A program made the position numbers and the translations under genes. DNA of 64,000 nt, from NCBI GenBank assembly GCA_038848185.1, contig JAWCNV010000009.1, positions 10,987 to 74,986 of the forward strand, read 5' to 3'. Source of the DNA: JAAOZP01 sp038848185 (GTDB taxonomy: Archaea; Thermoproteota; EX4484-205; JAAOZP01). Positions within the stretch are counted from its first letter, which is position 1. Every line of letters begins with the position of its first letter. Positions 32,925-41,658 of this stretch are shown here, in pieces. Below the pieces are notes generated by a model. That model searched no databases. It was not told the DNA's origin and was given only the letters and a program-made list of their open reading frames with translations.

Positions 32925-33614
32925 ATGATTCAGACACCGGTGATAATAGTAAACTACAAGACATACTTAGAGTCGATCGGCGTAAGCTGCTTAAATATTG
33001 CTAAGGCAGCGGAACTAGTCCACAAGGATACTGGCGTACAGATAGTGGTAGCTCCTCCTGCGACAGAGATCTCAAGCATTTCCTCATCGGTTGAAATACC
33101 CGTGTTCGCCCAGCATGCTGACCCTGTGGAGCCAGGTGCACACACAGGCTCAGTGACTGTTGAAATGGTTAAGGAGGCTGGTGCAGAAGGTCTATTGATC
33201 AACCACTCAGAGAAGAGGCTTATTCTAGCAGATATTGAGACACTGATAAACAAGGCTAGGGGAAACAATCTTGTAAGCGTGCTATGCACAAATACTCCTA
33301 TGGTAACCGGTGCAGGTGCAGCCTTAGGCCCGGATTTCCTAGCTATAGAACCTCCTGAGCTAATAGGAACAGGCATACCTGTCTCAAAGGCTAAGCCGGA
33401 AGTTGTTCTAGACTCAGTGAACATTGTTGGCAAGGTTAACCCGCAGGTTAAGGTGATATGTGGAGCAGGCATAACGACTGGCGAGGATGTTTACGCTGCA
33501 CTTAAACTCGGTACAGTGGGAGTTCTTTTAGCAAGCGGAGTAGTTAAGGCAAAGGATCCTAAGAAGGTTCTTCAAGAAATGGCTGAGGCATGCTTAAAAC
33601 TCGAGAAAAAATAA
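32925..33614 (+). CDS. tpiA: triosephosphate isomerase
   Basis: This archaeal-type TIM of about 229 residues interconverts dihydroxyacetone phosphate and glyceraldehyde 3-phosphate. It begins MIQTPVIIVNYKTY with the substrate lysine. It has the catalytic histidine in NHSEKR and the glutamate in FLAIEPPELIGTG, followed by the phosphate-binding GAGITTGEDV and GVLLASGVV. It is shorter than the bacterial form of about 250 residues, as usual for archaea. ATG 32925 fits a leaderless transcript from a TATA-like AAATTTTTAAA near 32890; the frame is open to 32904. Confidence 0.95.
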   Translation: MIQTPVIIVNYKTYLESIGVSCLNIAKAAELVHKDTGVQIVVAPPATEISSISSSVEIPVFAQHADPVEPGAHTGSVTVEMVKEAGAEGLLINHSEKRLILADIETLINKARGNNLVSVLCTNTPMVTGAGAALGPDFLAIEPPELIGTGIPVSKAKPEVVLDSVNIVGKVNPQVKVICGAGITTGEDVYAALKLGTVGVLLASGVVKAKDPKKVLQEMAEACLKLEKK

Positions 33615-33646
33615 CTCAAGGTTTATTATAGGTTTTCAATTGTTAG

Positions 33647-33743
33647 CGGGCCCGCTGGGATTTGAACCCAGGTTCTCCGGCTCCGCAGGCCTGCGCAAGG
33701 GCTAATCCTTTCGACGCCTTTATCCTGGCTTGGCCACGGGCCC
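33647..33743 (-). tRNA. tRNA-Arg (GCG) with a 21-base intron in the anticodon stem
   Basis: Acceptor GGGCCCG pairs with CGGGCCC, the T arm is CTGGG/CCCAG with loop TTCAAAT, and loop CTGCGGA gives anticodon GCG. The anticodon stem is interrupted. Removing 33691-33711 restores TCGGC/GCCGG. The insert makes a bulge-helix-bulge with GCGT pairing GCGC, bulges CGA and AGG, and an inner AAGG/CCTT stem. The intron lies between positions 29 and 30. Mature length is 76. Confidence 0.92.
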
Positions 33744-33781
33744 ATTGAACAATCTGATTATAGGTTTAAAAGCCTTCTTAT

Positions 33782-35680
33782 TTAAACTTCTTTGAGTTTC
33801 TCGATACCGGTTATCTCGAAAACGTTTCCCATGGTTACTACGAACGCTTTTACAAGCGCCAGCCTGTCCATCTTAATATTGTTTTCCATTATCACTGGGC
33901 ACTTCTCGTAGAAACTGTTGAACATGTCCGCGAGATGACGCATGTATACGGCTATGATGTTTATCGCTAGGGTTTCGTTAACCTTGTTTAAAACCCATGA
34001 GAGCTTGCCTATCTGCTTAACTAGGTTCAGCTCCTCAGGAGTATTGAAAGCAACTTCGCGAATACTGTTTAAGTTGACGCCCGCCTTCTCAAGTATTCTG
34101 CAGGCTCTTGCATAAGTATATTGTATGTATGGGGCAGTATCTCCATCCAGCCTGATAGCGTCATTTACGTCGAACACTATTATGTTATTTTTATCCGTCT
34201 TAAACAGGGAATATCTTACTGACGAGGCACTTAAACACATGCTCACGTTTCTCAACCATTCCTCGTCTCTAGAGGGGTTTCTAATCGCAGTCTCCCTGAA
34301 AACCTTTTGAAACACTATCTTAAGCAGGTCGTTAGCGTTGAAAACTATTCCTTTTCTTCCCGACATATGTACCATTCTCCTTTCTTTAAACTCTTCGACA
34401 GACGTTAACTCTCCAGCTGTTTCCCCGGATAATGCTACAACCTCGTAGAGATAAGGATAGTATTCTTTCTGAGACGGTGCTCCCAGCTTCTTAAGAGCAT
34501 GCTTAACAACTTTCTGCGGGTATTCTTGCCTCTTATCGACAACCGTTATAGCTAAATCCGCTCCGGGAAAATCATACTCCTCTCCATCACCATGCGTTGT
34601 TAGAAGAGTCTTTCCATTAGGCTGTTCAACCCATTTTTTAACTTTAAACTTCTTAGGTGTTAAACCGAGCTTCCAAGCTGCGTAGGCAATATCCTTCCCC
34701 ACATAGGTTGCTGTGTCATCCGACCTTACGAGAACCTCGTCTGGTGCTTTAAGCCTGCTGAACTCTTCTATGTCCCTGAGTCTTATCATTAAGCAACCCC
34801 TATTCTCACCCTCCTTCTCATGATAGACTTCGCCTCTTGCTTTCAACTCGCTAATAGTCCATTCGAATATTCCAGACCTCAAAATATCTGTCTCCCAGTT
34901 GAGCAGATCATAGTATATTCCGAATCTCCAAGCTGTTTCAAGCTGACATTCAACAACCTTTTCGGAAAAACCTCTGGCGAAATCAGCTATTTCGTTACCT
35001 CCCTCTTCTATCTTCCTTATTATCTCACTCCTCAACCTCCTAAGATTCTCATCCACGTTTATCTTTTCACTATATTCCGCATACACCTTACCGCTGTACT
35101 CGTCGAAACTAAGACCCTGAGGAGGCTGCATGGGGGTCTTCATGAAATAGTGTGCTAGGATATTTTCTGCCACTTGAGAGCCACTATCGTCAATATAATT
35201 CACAACCACAACATCATGACCTAGGAACCGGAAGAACCGGGACAGGATGTCTCCGATAACAGCATTCCTTAAGGTTCCTATGTGCAACGCCTTATTAGGA
35301 TTAGAATTGGTGTGTTCAATAAGGATTCTCTTTCTCACGGTAGGAATCTTCCCGTAGTCTTCTCCCTTGGAAAGCACCTCGTTTATTATCGCTACAGAAT
35401 ATTTCGCAGGATCCATATGGAAATTTATGAAACCGTTCACATTACTTACATGGTCAACAACCTCTAGTTTTCCAACTTCTATTTCTTTTATTATTTCCTC
35501 AGCTATTTCCGACGGTTTTTTACGTAGTTTTTTAGCTAAATCAAAAGCAACAGGCGTCGCAACATCCCCGAGTTCCGGGGTGGGCGGCTCCTCAACCTTT
35601 ACCTCCACATAGCCACCTAGCTTGCTAAGAACCTCTCCCATCTGGATCCGTATCTTTTCAGCCTCCTCTAGAAACCCCAT
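33782..35680 (-). CDS. argS: arginyl-tRNA synthetase
   Basis: This 632-residue class I synthetase charges tRNA-Arg. It has the N-terminal Add-1 domain and a HIGH-type motif in SNPNKALHIGTLRN near 130. The catalytic domain continues through HMSGRKGIVFNAND, the KMSKS-equivalent region, and the C-terminal helical anticodon domain contains YTYARACRILEKA. The length is typical of archaeal ArgRS. It is convergent with tRNA-Arg(GCG), which lies on the same strand 38 bases downstream of its stop. Confidence 0.96.
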   Translation of the reverse strand: MGFLEEAEKIRIQMGEVLSKLGGYVEVKVEEPPTPELGDVATPVAFDLAKKLRKKPSEIAEEIIKEIEVGKLEVVDHVSNVNGFINFHMDPAKYSVAIINEVLSKGEDYGKIPTVRKRILIEHTNSNPNKALHIGTLRNAVIGDILSRFFRFLGHDVVVVNYIDDSGSQVAENILAHYFMKTPMQPPQGLSFDEYSGKVYAEYSEKINVDENLRRLRSEIIRKIEEGGNEIADFARGFSEKVVECQLETAWRFGIYYDLLNWETDILRSGIFEWTISELKARGEVYHEKEGENRGCLMIRLRDIEEFSRLKAPDEVLVRSDDTATYVGKDIAYAAWKLGLTPKKFKVKKWVEQPNGKTLLTTHGDGEEYDFPGADLAITVVDKRQEYPQKVVKHALKKLGAPSQKEYYPYLYEVVALSGETAGELTSVEEFKERRMVHMSGRKGIVFNANDLLKIVFQKVFRETAIRNPSRDEEWLRNVSMCLSASSVRYSLFKTDKNNIIVFDVNDAIRLDGDTAPYIQYTYARACRILEKAGVNLNSIREVAFNTPEELNLVKQIGKLSWVLNKVNETLAINIIAVYMRHLADMFNSFYEKCPVIMENNIKMDRLALVKAFVVTMGNVFEITGIEKLKEV

Positions 35681-35773
35681 TCTAATATTTGTGACACAGA
35701 AGGTTGAGTTAATAAGGATTAAAACCCAATGGGCTTAGAAAAAGATCTAGCCAGAAGTGTGAAGACTACTTGC

Positions 35774-36295
35774 CTACTTCAGCCTCTCGTATAGTTTCCA
35801 CTTTGAAGCGAGTCTTTCAAAATCCTTGCCGAAAACCTTCTTTAAATAAGGCATGTAGAACTCTATCTCCGCTTTATCCATGTACTGGAACTGGTATTCA
35901 CCCTCGTAAGGAGAAGGATCGCCAACCCTAGTTATGAACTCTATATGCATGAATGGTTCTCCCTTCCTAATCACCACCGGCTCCCTCTCATTATTCAGAT
36001 TAACGATTTCAAGCGCGAGTCTTCCAATGAACCCGCTGTGAACCTTGGCTGCGTTCAGGAAAGAGAGGCCAGCTCTACCATAGCGGCTCTTGGCAGTAAG
36101 GTGTGCAACTATGTCTGTAGGGGTGAAAACAATCTCATTAGATATCACGTTCTTATGCTCAAGATATTGCAGCTTAACATCCTCCATCACCGTGAGAACA
36201 TAGCCGTCTCCATCCAAATACTTCTCGTCGAACGGGTGTATTAAAGGGGTCTTTCGCATCATCTTTAACAATTCGCTCTTTCCCAGTATGCTCAT
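35774..36295 (-). CDS. dcd: dCTP deaminase / dUTPase-family protein
   Basis: This 173-residue trimeric-family enzyme has the Dcd signature SRYGRAGLSFLNAAKVHSG followed by FIGRLALEIVNLN. It would deaminate dCTP to dUTP, or belong to the related bifunctional dCTP deaminase/dUTPase class. The N-terminal substrate stretch YLDGDGYVLTV departs from the usual YDLRLG, so its activity may differ. It has an ATG start at 36295, and the PfkB kinase gene lies 23 bases upstream in the same direction. Confidence 0.8.
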   Translation of the reverse strand: MSILGKSELLKMMRKTPLIHPFDEKYLDGDGYVLTVMEDVKLQYLEHKNVISNEIVFTPTDIVAHLTAKSRYGRAGLSFLNAAKVHSGFIGRLALEIVNLNNEREPVVIRKGEPFMHIEFITRVGDPSPYEGEYQFQYMDKAEIEFYMPYLKKVFGKDFERLASKWKLYERLK

Positions 36296-36318
36296 CGGCC
36301 CCTATATTCTAGGAGACG

Positions 36319-37215
36319 CTAATATAAAGTTTCAAAGATTTTCCTCAATAATTCAACCCTATGCTTAACATCATTAAGGGTAAAGTCGAAAATAGGCCCA
36401 GTTTTCTCAACCTTTATGCTTGCACAGGCTGAGGCGTATAATCCTGATTCTAGGAGGTCTCTGCTTTCAACATGCTTCGCGAGGAAAACTGCTGCGTAAA
36501 CATCTCCCGCGCCAGTTGGGTCTAAGGTCCTTACTTCAAGAGCAGGGATGTAGAAGCACCTGTGCTTATCCATAACTATTGAACCGTGCTCGGAATTAGT
36601 TATTTCTACCACCATTCCGGGATTTATGTCGAAAAGCTCTTTAACATCCCGGTTTAGAAAGAACATCTGCTCCTCAAAATTCATATGTACATAGTTGACA
36701 CTCTTAAGAGCGTCCTCTGAGAGCATCCTCTTAACATTGTGAACATACCCGTCTTCCCCAACCTGTCTCACAAATCCCTGAGCGTCAATAGAAACCTTGC
36801 AACCGGCTTCAGCAAGCTCTTCGAGAATCCTGTAATCAACCTCGTTTAAGACAGGTGTTACGTGGACAGCATCAAATCCTGAAAACTGTTGAGAAGAATG
36901 GTATATCTTTCTAGCAGGTTCCCCGGAGCTCTTCTGCAGCCTCAAACTGTCCTCATAAAAATTCTCGAAAACAATGCTTCCTTCAAGCTCCTCGCGATGA
37001 ATAGTTACCTTCATTCTCCTGAGACGCTCCACCCACTCCGGATCCATATCAGACCCGTAGGCAGTGAAAAGGACTGTTTCAACACCGATCCTTGAAAGAC
37101 TAGCTGAAGAATAAAATCCTCCACCACCAACGTAGCGGTAGACTCCTCTACGGCTCCTGTTCACATCTATCGTCAGGGCGCCTACCACACCTATCTTAAG
37201 AGGAACATTAGGCAT
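36319..37215 (-). CDS. PfkB-family carbohydrate or nucleoside kinase
   Basis: This 298-residue ribokinase-fold protein has the C-terminal PfkB signature LDPTGAGDVYAAVF, with the catalytic aspartate. The N-terminal segment GGGGFYSSASLSRIG is the substrate-binding GG motif. The middle part has NFEEQMFF-type lid strands. It phosphorylates a sugar, nucleoside or related alcohol, but the substrate cannot be read from the sequence. It is upstream of dcd and divergent from the oxidoreductase operon. Confidence 0.82.
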   Translation of the reverse strand: MPNVPLKIGVVGALTIDVNRSRRGVYRYVGGGGFYSSASLSRIGVETVLFTAYGSDMDPEWVERLRRMKVTIHREELEGSIVFENFYEDSLRLQKSSGEPARKIYHSSQQFSGFDAVHVTPVLNEVDYRILEELAEAGCKVSIDAQGFVRQVGEDGYVHNVKRMLSEDALKSVNYVHMNFEEQMFFLNRDVKELFDINPGMVVEITNSEHGSIVMDKHRCFYIPALEVRTLDPTGAGDVYAAVFLAKHVESRDLLESGLYASACASIKVEKTGPIFDFTLNDVKHRVELLRKIFETLY

Positions 37216-37394
37216 GTTAATGCGTAAGATTAGGCATGTACTTCTATTTAATCACTATTCAACAGTACGAGTCGCGTAGACTAAAAACTTAAAACATGCC
37301 TACACCATTTCTTATGGTTAAGCGTTTTTCACCATATGGCCCGGAATCAGGGTAAAGTGTATAAGGCAGTAGTTTTCCCCTGTTTCCGAGGCTG

Positions 37395-37970
37395 ATGAGA
37401 ATGGTTAAAGCCGGTAAGATTATTGAAATAAGGTGGCAGGGGAGAGGGGGGCAGGGTGTCGTCCTAGCCAACCAGCTACTGGGGACAGCGCTTTTCGAAG
37501 AGGGTAAAAACATACAGACCTTCCCAGACTTCGGCCCTGAGAGAACCGGTGGCCCCGTGCGCGGCTATACACGCTTCTCTGAAGAACCTATAGAGGTGCA
37601 CTCCTCAGTGTATGAGCCTGATATTCTTGCAGTAATAGACCCCTACTTCGTCGAGGATCCAAGCGTTTACGTCGGCCTTAAACCTGACGGTGTTGCAATA
37701 GTAAACTCGAGTAAAAACCCGTCAGACCTGCGGAAGAAGCTGGGGGTAAAGGTCGAAACTTTTGGCGTCGTAGATGCTGCGAAGATCTCAAAGGAGGTTT
37801 TTGGCAACTACGTCTTCAATACCCCTGTTCTAGGTGGCCTTGTCAGGCTGACAGGCATAGTGAAGCTTGAGACCCTTGAGAGACTGTTCGCAAGCAGGTT
37901 CCCAGGGAAAGTTGGAGAGCTAAACGTGAAAATGCTTAAGAGAGGATACGAGGAGGTGGCGACAGGTTGA
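37395..37970 (+). CDS. porG: 2-oxoacid:ferredoxin oxidoreductase, gamma subunit
   Basis: The 191-residue gamma subunit has the motif RWQGRGGQGVVLA at the start and FPDFGPERTGGPVRGYTR. It is part of a CoA-dependent oxidoreductase that turns a 2-oxoacid, probably pyruvate, into acyl-CoA while reducing ferredoxin. The four genes gamma, delta, alpha and beta are packed with overlaps. The start could be ATG 37395 or ATG 37401. Branched-chain or other 2-oxoacids are the main alternative substrates. Confidence 0.92.
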   Translation: MRMVKAGKIIEIRWQGRGGQGVVLANQLLGTALFEEGKNIQTFPDFGPERTGGPVRGYTRFSEEPIEVHSSVYEPDILAVIDPYFVEDPSVYVGLKPDGVAIVNSSKNPSDLRKKLGVKVETFGVVDAAKISKEVFGNYVFNTPVLGGLVRLTGIVKLETLERLFASRFPGKVGELNVKMLKRGYEEVATG

Positions 37971-38245
37971 GCACATCCGTAACATGGAGAGAAATAGACC
38001 TTGGCGGAAGCGTAGCCGGAGGAACCAGCGAGAAATACAAGACCGGGAACTGGAGAGTTGAAAAACCCGTAATAGACTACGAGAAATGCATAAAGTGCCT
38101 AATCTGCTGGCTCTACTGCCCTGAGCCCGCCATACTGAGGACTGGCAATGAGGTAAAGATAGACTACGACTACTGCAAGGGCTGCGGCATATGTGCCGAG
38201 GAGTGTCCGAAGAAGGCGATAACCATGGTGCCGGAGGAGATTTAA
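37967..38245 (+). CDS. porD: 2-oxoacid:ferredoxin oxidoreductase, delta subunit
   Basis: This 92-residue ferredoxin-like subunit has two [4Fe-4S] motifs, CIKCLICWLYCPEPA and CKGCGICAEECPKKA. These carry electrons from the TPP site to free ferredoxin. The start is TTG at 37967, overlapping the stop of the gamma gene by 4 bases. The alpha gene starts 3 bases after its stop. Confidence 0.93.
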   Translation: MSTSVTWREIDLGGSVAGGTSEKYKTGNWRVEKPVIDYEKCIKCLICWLYCPEPAILRTGNEVKIDYDYCKGCGICAEECPKKAITMVPEEI

Positions 38246-38247
38246 GA

Positions 38248-39441
38248 ATGATGACTGAAACCTTATCCAAGCAGCACAAGCTTGCACTGACCGGCAACGA
38301 CGCCGTAGCATACGCGGTGAAGCAGGCGAATGTGGATGTAATAAGTGCCTACCCGATAACCCCTCAGACATTCGTCGTCGAAACCCTCTCACGATACGTG
38401 AACGACGGAGAATTGAACGCCAAGTACATAGCTGTCGAGTCTGAACACTCTGCTATGTCGGCAGTAATAGGAGCCTCATTAGCTGGGGCAAGAGCATTCA
38501 CCGCAACATCAAGCCAGGGACTAGCATACATGTGGGAAGCACTCTACGCAGCATCAGGATTAAGACTACCCATAGTGATGGCGCTAGCAGCAAGAGCCCT
38601 CTCAGCACCCATAAACATCCACAATGACCACACAGACTTCTTCGGAATGAGAGACGCAGGCTGGATAATGTTCAACGGCGAGGAGGCGCAGGAAACCTAC
38701 GACCTCACAATCATGGCCTTCAAGATCGCTGAGGACCCGAGGGTGCTTCTACCAATAGTTGTCTCATACGACGGCTTCATAGTTTCCCATGCAATAAGCA
38801 ACTTCTATGCGTTGAATGACGATGTGGTGAAAGAATTCCTAGGAGTACGAAAAACCGGGCCGAGGATAGACCTGGACAACCCGAGAAGCTTCGGCGTCCT
38901 AGCCCTCCAAGACTCATACTTCGAATTCAGAAGACAGCAGTACGAAGCCATGGAGAACGCTAGGCAAGTAATAAAGGAAGTATTCAAGAAATACGGCGAA
39001 ATCTCAGGAAGAAGCTACGCACCACTCAAAGAATACATGACCAGCGACGCTGAAACCTGCATAGTAGCAATGGGAAGCACAGTCGGAACAGCAAGACACG
39101 CAGCTAAAAAATTAAGAGAAAAAGGCGAGAAAGCAGGCGTAGTAGGCATACTGCAATACAGACCGTGGCCAGCAAAAGAGGCTGAGCAATTATTCTCAAG
39201 GTTCAAAAGAATAATCGTAATGGAGAAGGTTATGAGCCCAGGAGCAAGAGCAGGGCCAGTCTACGAGGACATCGTCGCAACACTATACCCCAATCACAAC
39301 GTGAAGATAATAGACTTCACATACGGCCTCGGGGGAAGAGATATCTCCACCCAAGGAATAATAGACATCTACAGAAAGGGGAAGGAGCTTATCGACAAGG
39401 GTAAAACAGACATAGTTCATTTCCACGGGGTGAGAGAATGA
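38248..39441 (+). CDS. porA: 2-oxoacid:ferredoxin oxidoreductase, alpha subunit
   Basis: The 397-residue alpha subunit has the TPP-adjacent SAYPITPQTFVVE near the start, the conserved VESEHSAMSAVIGASLAGARAFTATSSQGL region and LGGRDIS near the end. ATG 38248 is chosen because GGAGGAG lies 9-15 bases upstream and the delta gene ends at 38245; the frame stays open to 38191. From about 38.46 kb its codons switch to A/C endings, a pattern that continues into porB. The beta gene overlaps its end by 4 bases. Confidence 0.94.
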   Translation: MMTETLSKQHKLALTGNDAVAYAVKQANVDVISAYPITPQTFVVETLSRYVNDGELNAKYIAVESEHSAMSAVIGASLAGARAFTATSSQGLAYMWEALYAASGLRLPIVMALAARALSAPINIHNDHTDFFGMRDAGWIMFNGEEAQETYDLTIMAFKIAEDPRVLLPIVVSYDGFIVSHAISNFYALNDDVVKEFLGVRKTGPRIDLDNPRSFGVLALQDSYFEFRRQQYEAMENARQVIKEVFKKYGEISGRSYAPLKEYMTSDAETCIVAMGSTVGTARHAAKKLREKGEKAGVVGILQYRPWPAKEAEQLFSRFKRIIVMEKVMSPGARAGPVYEDIVATLYPNHNVKIIDFTYGLGGRDISTQGIIDIYRKGKELIDKGKTDIVHFHGVRE

Positions 39442-40385
39442 GCAAACTAGAACCCATATCCAAAATATCCGACCTCCCTGAGAATTCAAAATTCAGACCA
39501 GGGCACAGACTATGCGCAGGATGCGGACCAGCAATAACAGCAAAAATCATAACACTCGCCGTACCAGAAGCAGTAATCGTCAACGCCACAGGCTGCGTAG
39601 AAGTTGGAACAACAATCTACCCATACTCAGCGTGGAAAACACCATGGGTCCACGTACTATTCCAGAACAACGCGCCAGTCGCATCAGGCATCGCAGCAGC
39701 ACTGGAAAAACTCTCAGCAGAAGGAAGAGCAAAGAAAATCCCAGTCATAGCACTAGGAGGAGACGGCTCAACATTCGACATAGGACTCGGAGCAATCTCA
39801 GGAGCACTAGAAAGATTAGATAGAATAATTTATATATGTTATGATAACGAAGCGTATATGAACACAGGAATACAGAGATCAGGAGCTACTATTCTGGGCG
39901 GTGCAACCACGACGAGTCCCGCTGGCAAGGTAATTCCTGGAAAGCAGGAGAACAAGAAGGATCTAATAGGTATTGTTGCTTCACATCATATTCCTTATGC
40001 TGCCACCGCTACGCTTTGGCTTTGGCGTGATATGGTTAACAAGATTCGTAAGGCTGTCAGCTACAGTGAGCAAGGTCCTGCGTTTCTGCATATTCTTGCT
40101 CCATGCCAGTTCGGCTGGCGCTATGAGCCGCATTTGACGGTGAAGGTTTCGAGGATGGCTGTTGAAACCAGGTTGTTCCCAATCTATGAGATTGAAGACG
40201 GCCAGCTCAAGATAAACTTCAGGGTTACAAAGCCCACGCCGATCGAAGAATACCTTAAGATTCAGAGGAGGACGAGGCATCTTCTTGAGCCTGGGAACGC
40301 GGAGACTTTGCAGAGGCTTAAGGCTTGGGCTGAGTGGAACTGGCAGCGTCTTGAGAACTTGGAGAAGGCTGGGAAAGTCTTCTAG
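39438..40385 (+). CDS. porB: 2-oxoacid:ferredoxin oxidoreductase, beta subunit
   Basis: The 315-residue TPP-binding subunit has the first cysteine pair in RLCAGCG and CVEVGTT. The pyrophosphate motif is GGDGSTFDIGLGAI, ending in YDNEAYMNTG. It forms the active site with the alpha subunit. Codon choice changes sharply inside the gene near 39820: upstream third positions are nearly all A or C, downstream mostly T or G, while the protein stays intact. This is the last gene of the operon. Confidence 0.95.
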   Translation: MSKLEPISKISDLPENSKFRPGHRLCAGCGPAITAKIITLAVPEAVIVNATGCVEVGTTIYPYSAWKTPWVHVLFQNNAPVASGIAAALEKLSAEGRAKKIPVIALGGDGSTFDIGLGAISGALERLDRIIYICYDNEAYMNTGIQRSGATILGGATTTSPAGKVIPGKQENKKDLIGIVASHHIPYAATATLWLWRDMVNKIRKAVSYSEQGPAFLHILAPCQFGWRYEPHLTVKVSRMAVETRLFPIYEIEDGQLKINFRVTKPTPIEEYLKIQRRTRHLLEPGNAETLQRLKAWAEWNWQRLENLEKAGKVF

Positions 40386-40526
40386 GAGTCGTTAAATAAT
40401 CTGGTGCCATAGTGTTCGAAGCTTGCTATAAGTGTAGAGTGAAGGGTGATGTTGAGACGACTATTTCTAGGCTGATATTTGCAGGTAACTTGTATCCTGT
40501 TTTTAAAATTCTTTTTCAAGATGTAT

Positions 40527-41303
40527 TTACTCAGCCTCTATTTTTCCTCCTGATTTAAGGTATAGGGTTGCTCCGGGTGCTAGGCTATCCAAGTATGCCA
40601 TTGTGTGTACGACGAGTCTTTCGTAGCCGAGTTGCTTGGCTTTATTCAAAACCGCTTTCATTAATGTCCCGCCTATCCCTCTCATGCGGTATTGTGGAAG
40701 AACCAGTACACCTAAGAATGCGGCCTCACCCTTTTCATGGCCTGGAACCATGCCTGTGACACCAACAATCTTGCCGTCAACTTGCGCAGCAAGAGCCGCT
40801 GAGTGCCTTATCCATTCCTTTGCCCTTTGCAAAACCAATTCTCTTCCTCCTTCTTCCTTAATCCACCAATTCCAGTATGGTTGCATTCCATCTACAAACA
40901 CTCGATAAGCCTCCTCAATATTTTCTTCACTCACTTCAACTATAGATGCGTTTTCCATAAAGTGTTCTTCACAAGCCTTGGCTAAGTCCCAAGTGATTCG
41001 AAGTATTCTTCTAACAGGCTTGAAGCCGAACCGCTTATACGCCTCCACATAGGGTTGAATTGCTAGAGTGGCAGCCTTGAGTAGTTTTGGTTTTTGAGAG
41101 GACGAGTATTTTAAGGCTCCCTCTATTAATTCATCAACGAGGTTCAGTTTTGAGAAAGCATCCTTAACCGCCAAATACCTTATCTCCAGGAAGCCTTCTG
41201 CCGGCAGGTTAATTACCCCAATGCACCCAACAGGCAAACCCTTCTCCTCAGCTATAAAAAATCCTTGAGGGTTAAAGCTGGGGGAAGAGGTCAGTCTTCT
41301 CAA
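40527..41303 (-). CDS. tandem GNAT-family N-acetyltransferase, main part of a frameshifted gene
   Basis: The 258-residue frame contains two acetyltransferase-like halves. The C-terminal one is complete, with the acetyl-CoA loop VLPQYRMRGIGGTLMKAVL. The N-terminal half contains FIAEEKGLPVGCIGV and IRYLAVKD but lacks the first strand and helix of a GNAT fold. Those residues are encoded in another frame just upstream (41300-41398). TTG at 41303 is therefore probably not a true start. Substrates could be amines, ribosomal protein N-termini or small molecules. Confidence 0.75.
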   Translation of the reverse strand: MRRLTSSPSFNPQGFFIAEEKGLPVGCIGVINLPAEGFLEIRYLAVKDAFSKLNLVDELIEGALKYSSSQKPKLLKAATLAIQPYVEAYKRFGFKPVRRILRITWDLAKACEEHFMENASIVEVSEENIEEAYRVFVDGMQPYWNWWIKEEGGRELVLQRAKEWIRHSAALAAQVDGKIVGVTGMVPGHEKGEAAFLGVLVLPQYRMRGIGGTLMKAVLNKAKQLGYERLVVHTMAYLDSLAPGATLYLKSGGKIEAE

Positions 41304-41398
41304 CCCTCCATACTCAGCCTCTCCAAATTCCTAAACGCAGTATTCCCTAAAGAAAAGAAGACCTGTTCATCACCACTTCTAAAATTTCGCAACACCAT
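41300..41398 (-). pseudogene. 5' fragment of the GNAT gene in the other frame
   Basis: ATG 41398 opens 32 codons reading MVLRNFRSGDEQVFF to NLERLSMEG and then TGA. This is the expected N-terminal strand-helix of a GNAT domain (LRNFRSGDE). It joins the downstream frame smoothly if one G is added to the GGG run at the junction. A TATA-like ATATTTAAAAA lies about 25 bases upstream of the ATG. Whether the frameshift is real or a base-calling error is open. Confidence 0.6.
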
Positions 41399-41658
41399 AA
41401 TAGTCTTGCTAGTGTCATTCTTTCTTTTTAAATATTTTCCATACTCCTTTTATCCGGTAGCGGCCTCAGTATCTTTAAGCTTTGGCTCGTTGCAAGAATT
41501 GAGCAATAGGATTATACTATGATTTTTCCAGATGGAGTGAGAACCTAGTCAAAGATTGGGGGAATTCGGCGAGATACGTTATAATAGTGACTTTTCCCAA
41601 TTTTTTACTATGGTTGTAGGACAGTAAGTTTATATCGATACTGGTTGTGTTAAGTATT

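Noticed and set aside
40412..40558. 48-codon plus-strand frame starting GTG (MFEACYKCRVKGDVE) after porB
   Set aside because: It has a CxxC-like start but overlaps the end of the GNAT gene, has no clear ribosome site and ends in a run of hydrophobic codons shared with the antisense gene; it may be a gene remnant but I cannot support it.
41399..41658. Possible gene or RNA in the 260-base gap before the DUF4038-type gene
   Set aside because: It contains promoter-like AT stretches for both flanking genes, but no open frame with a ribosome site and no stable RNA fold that I could see.
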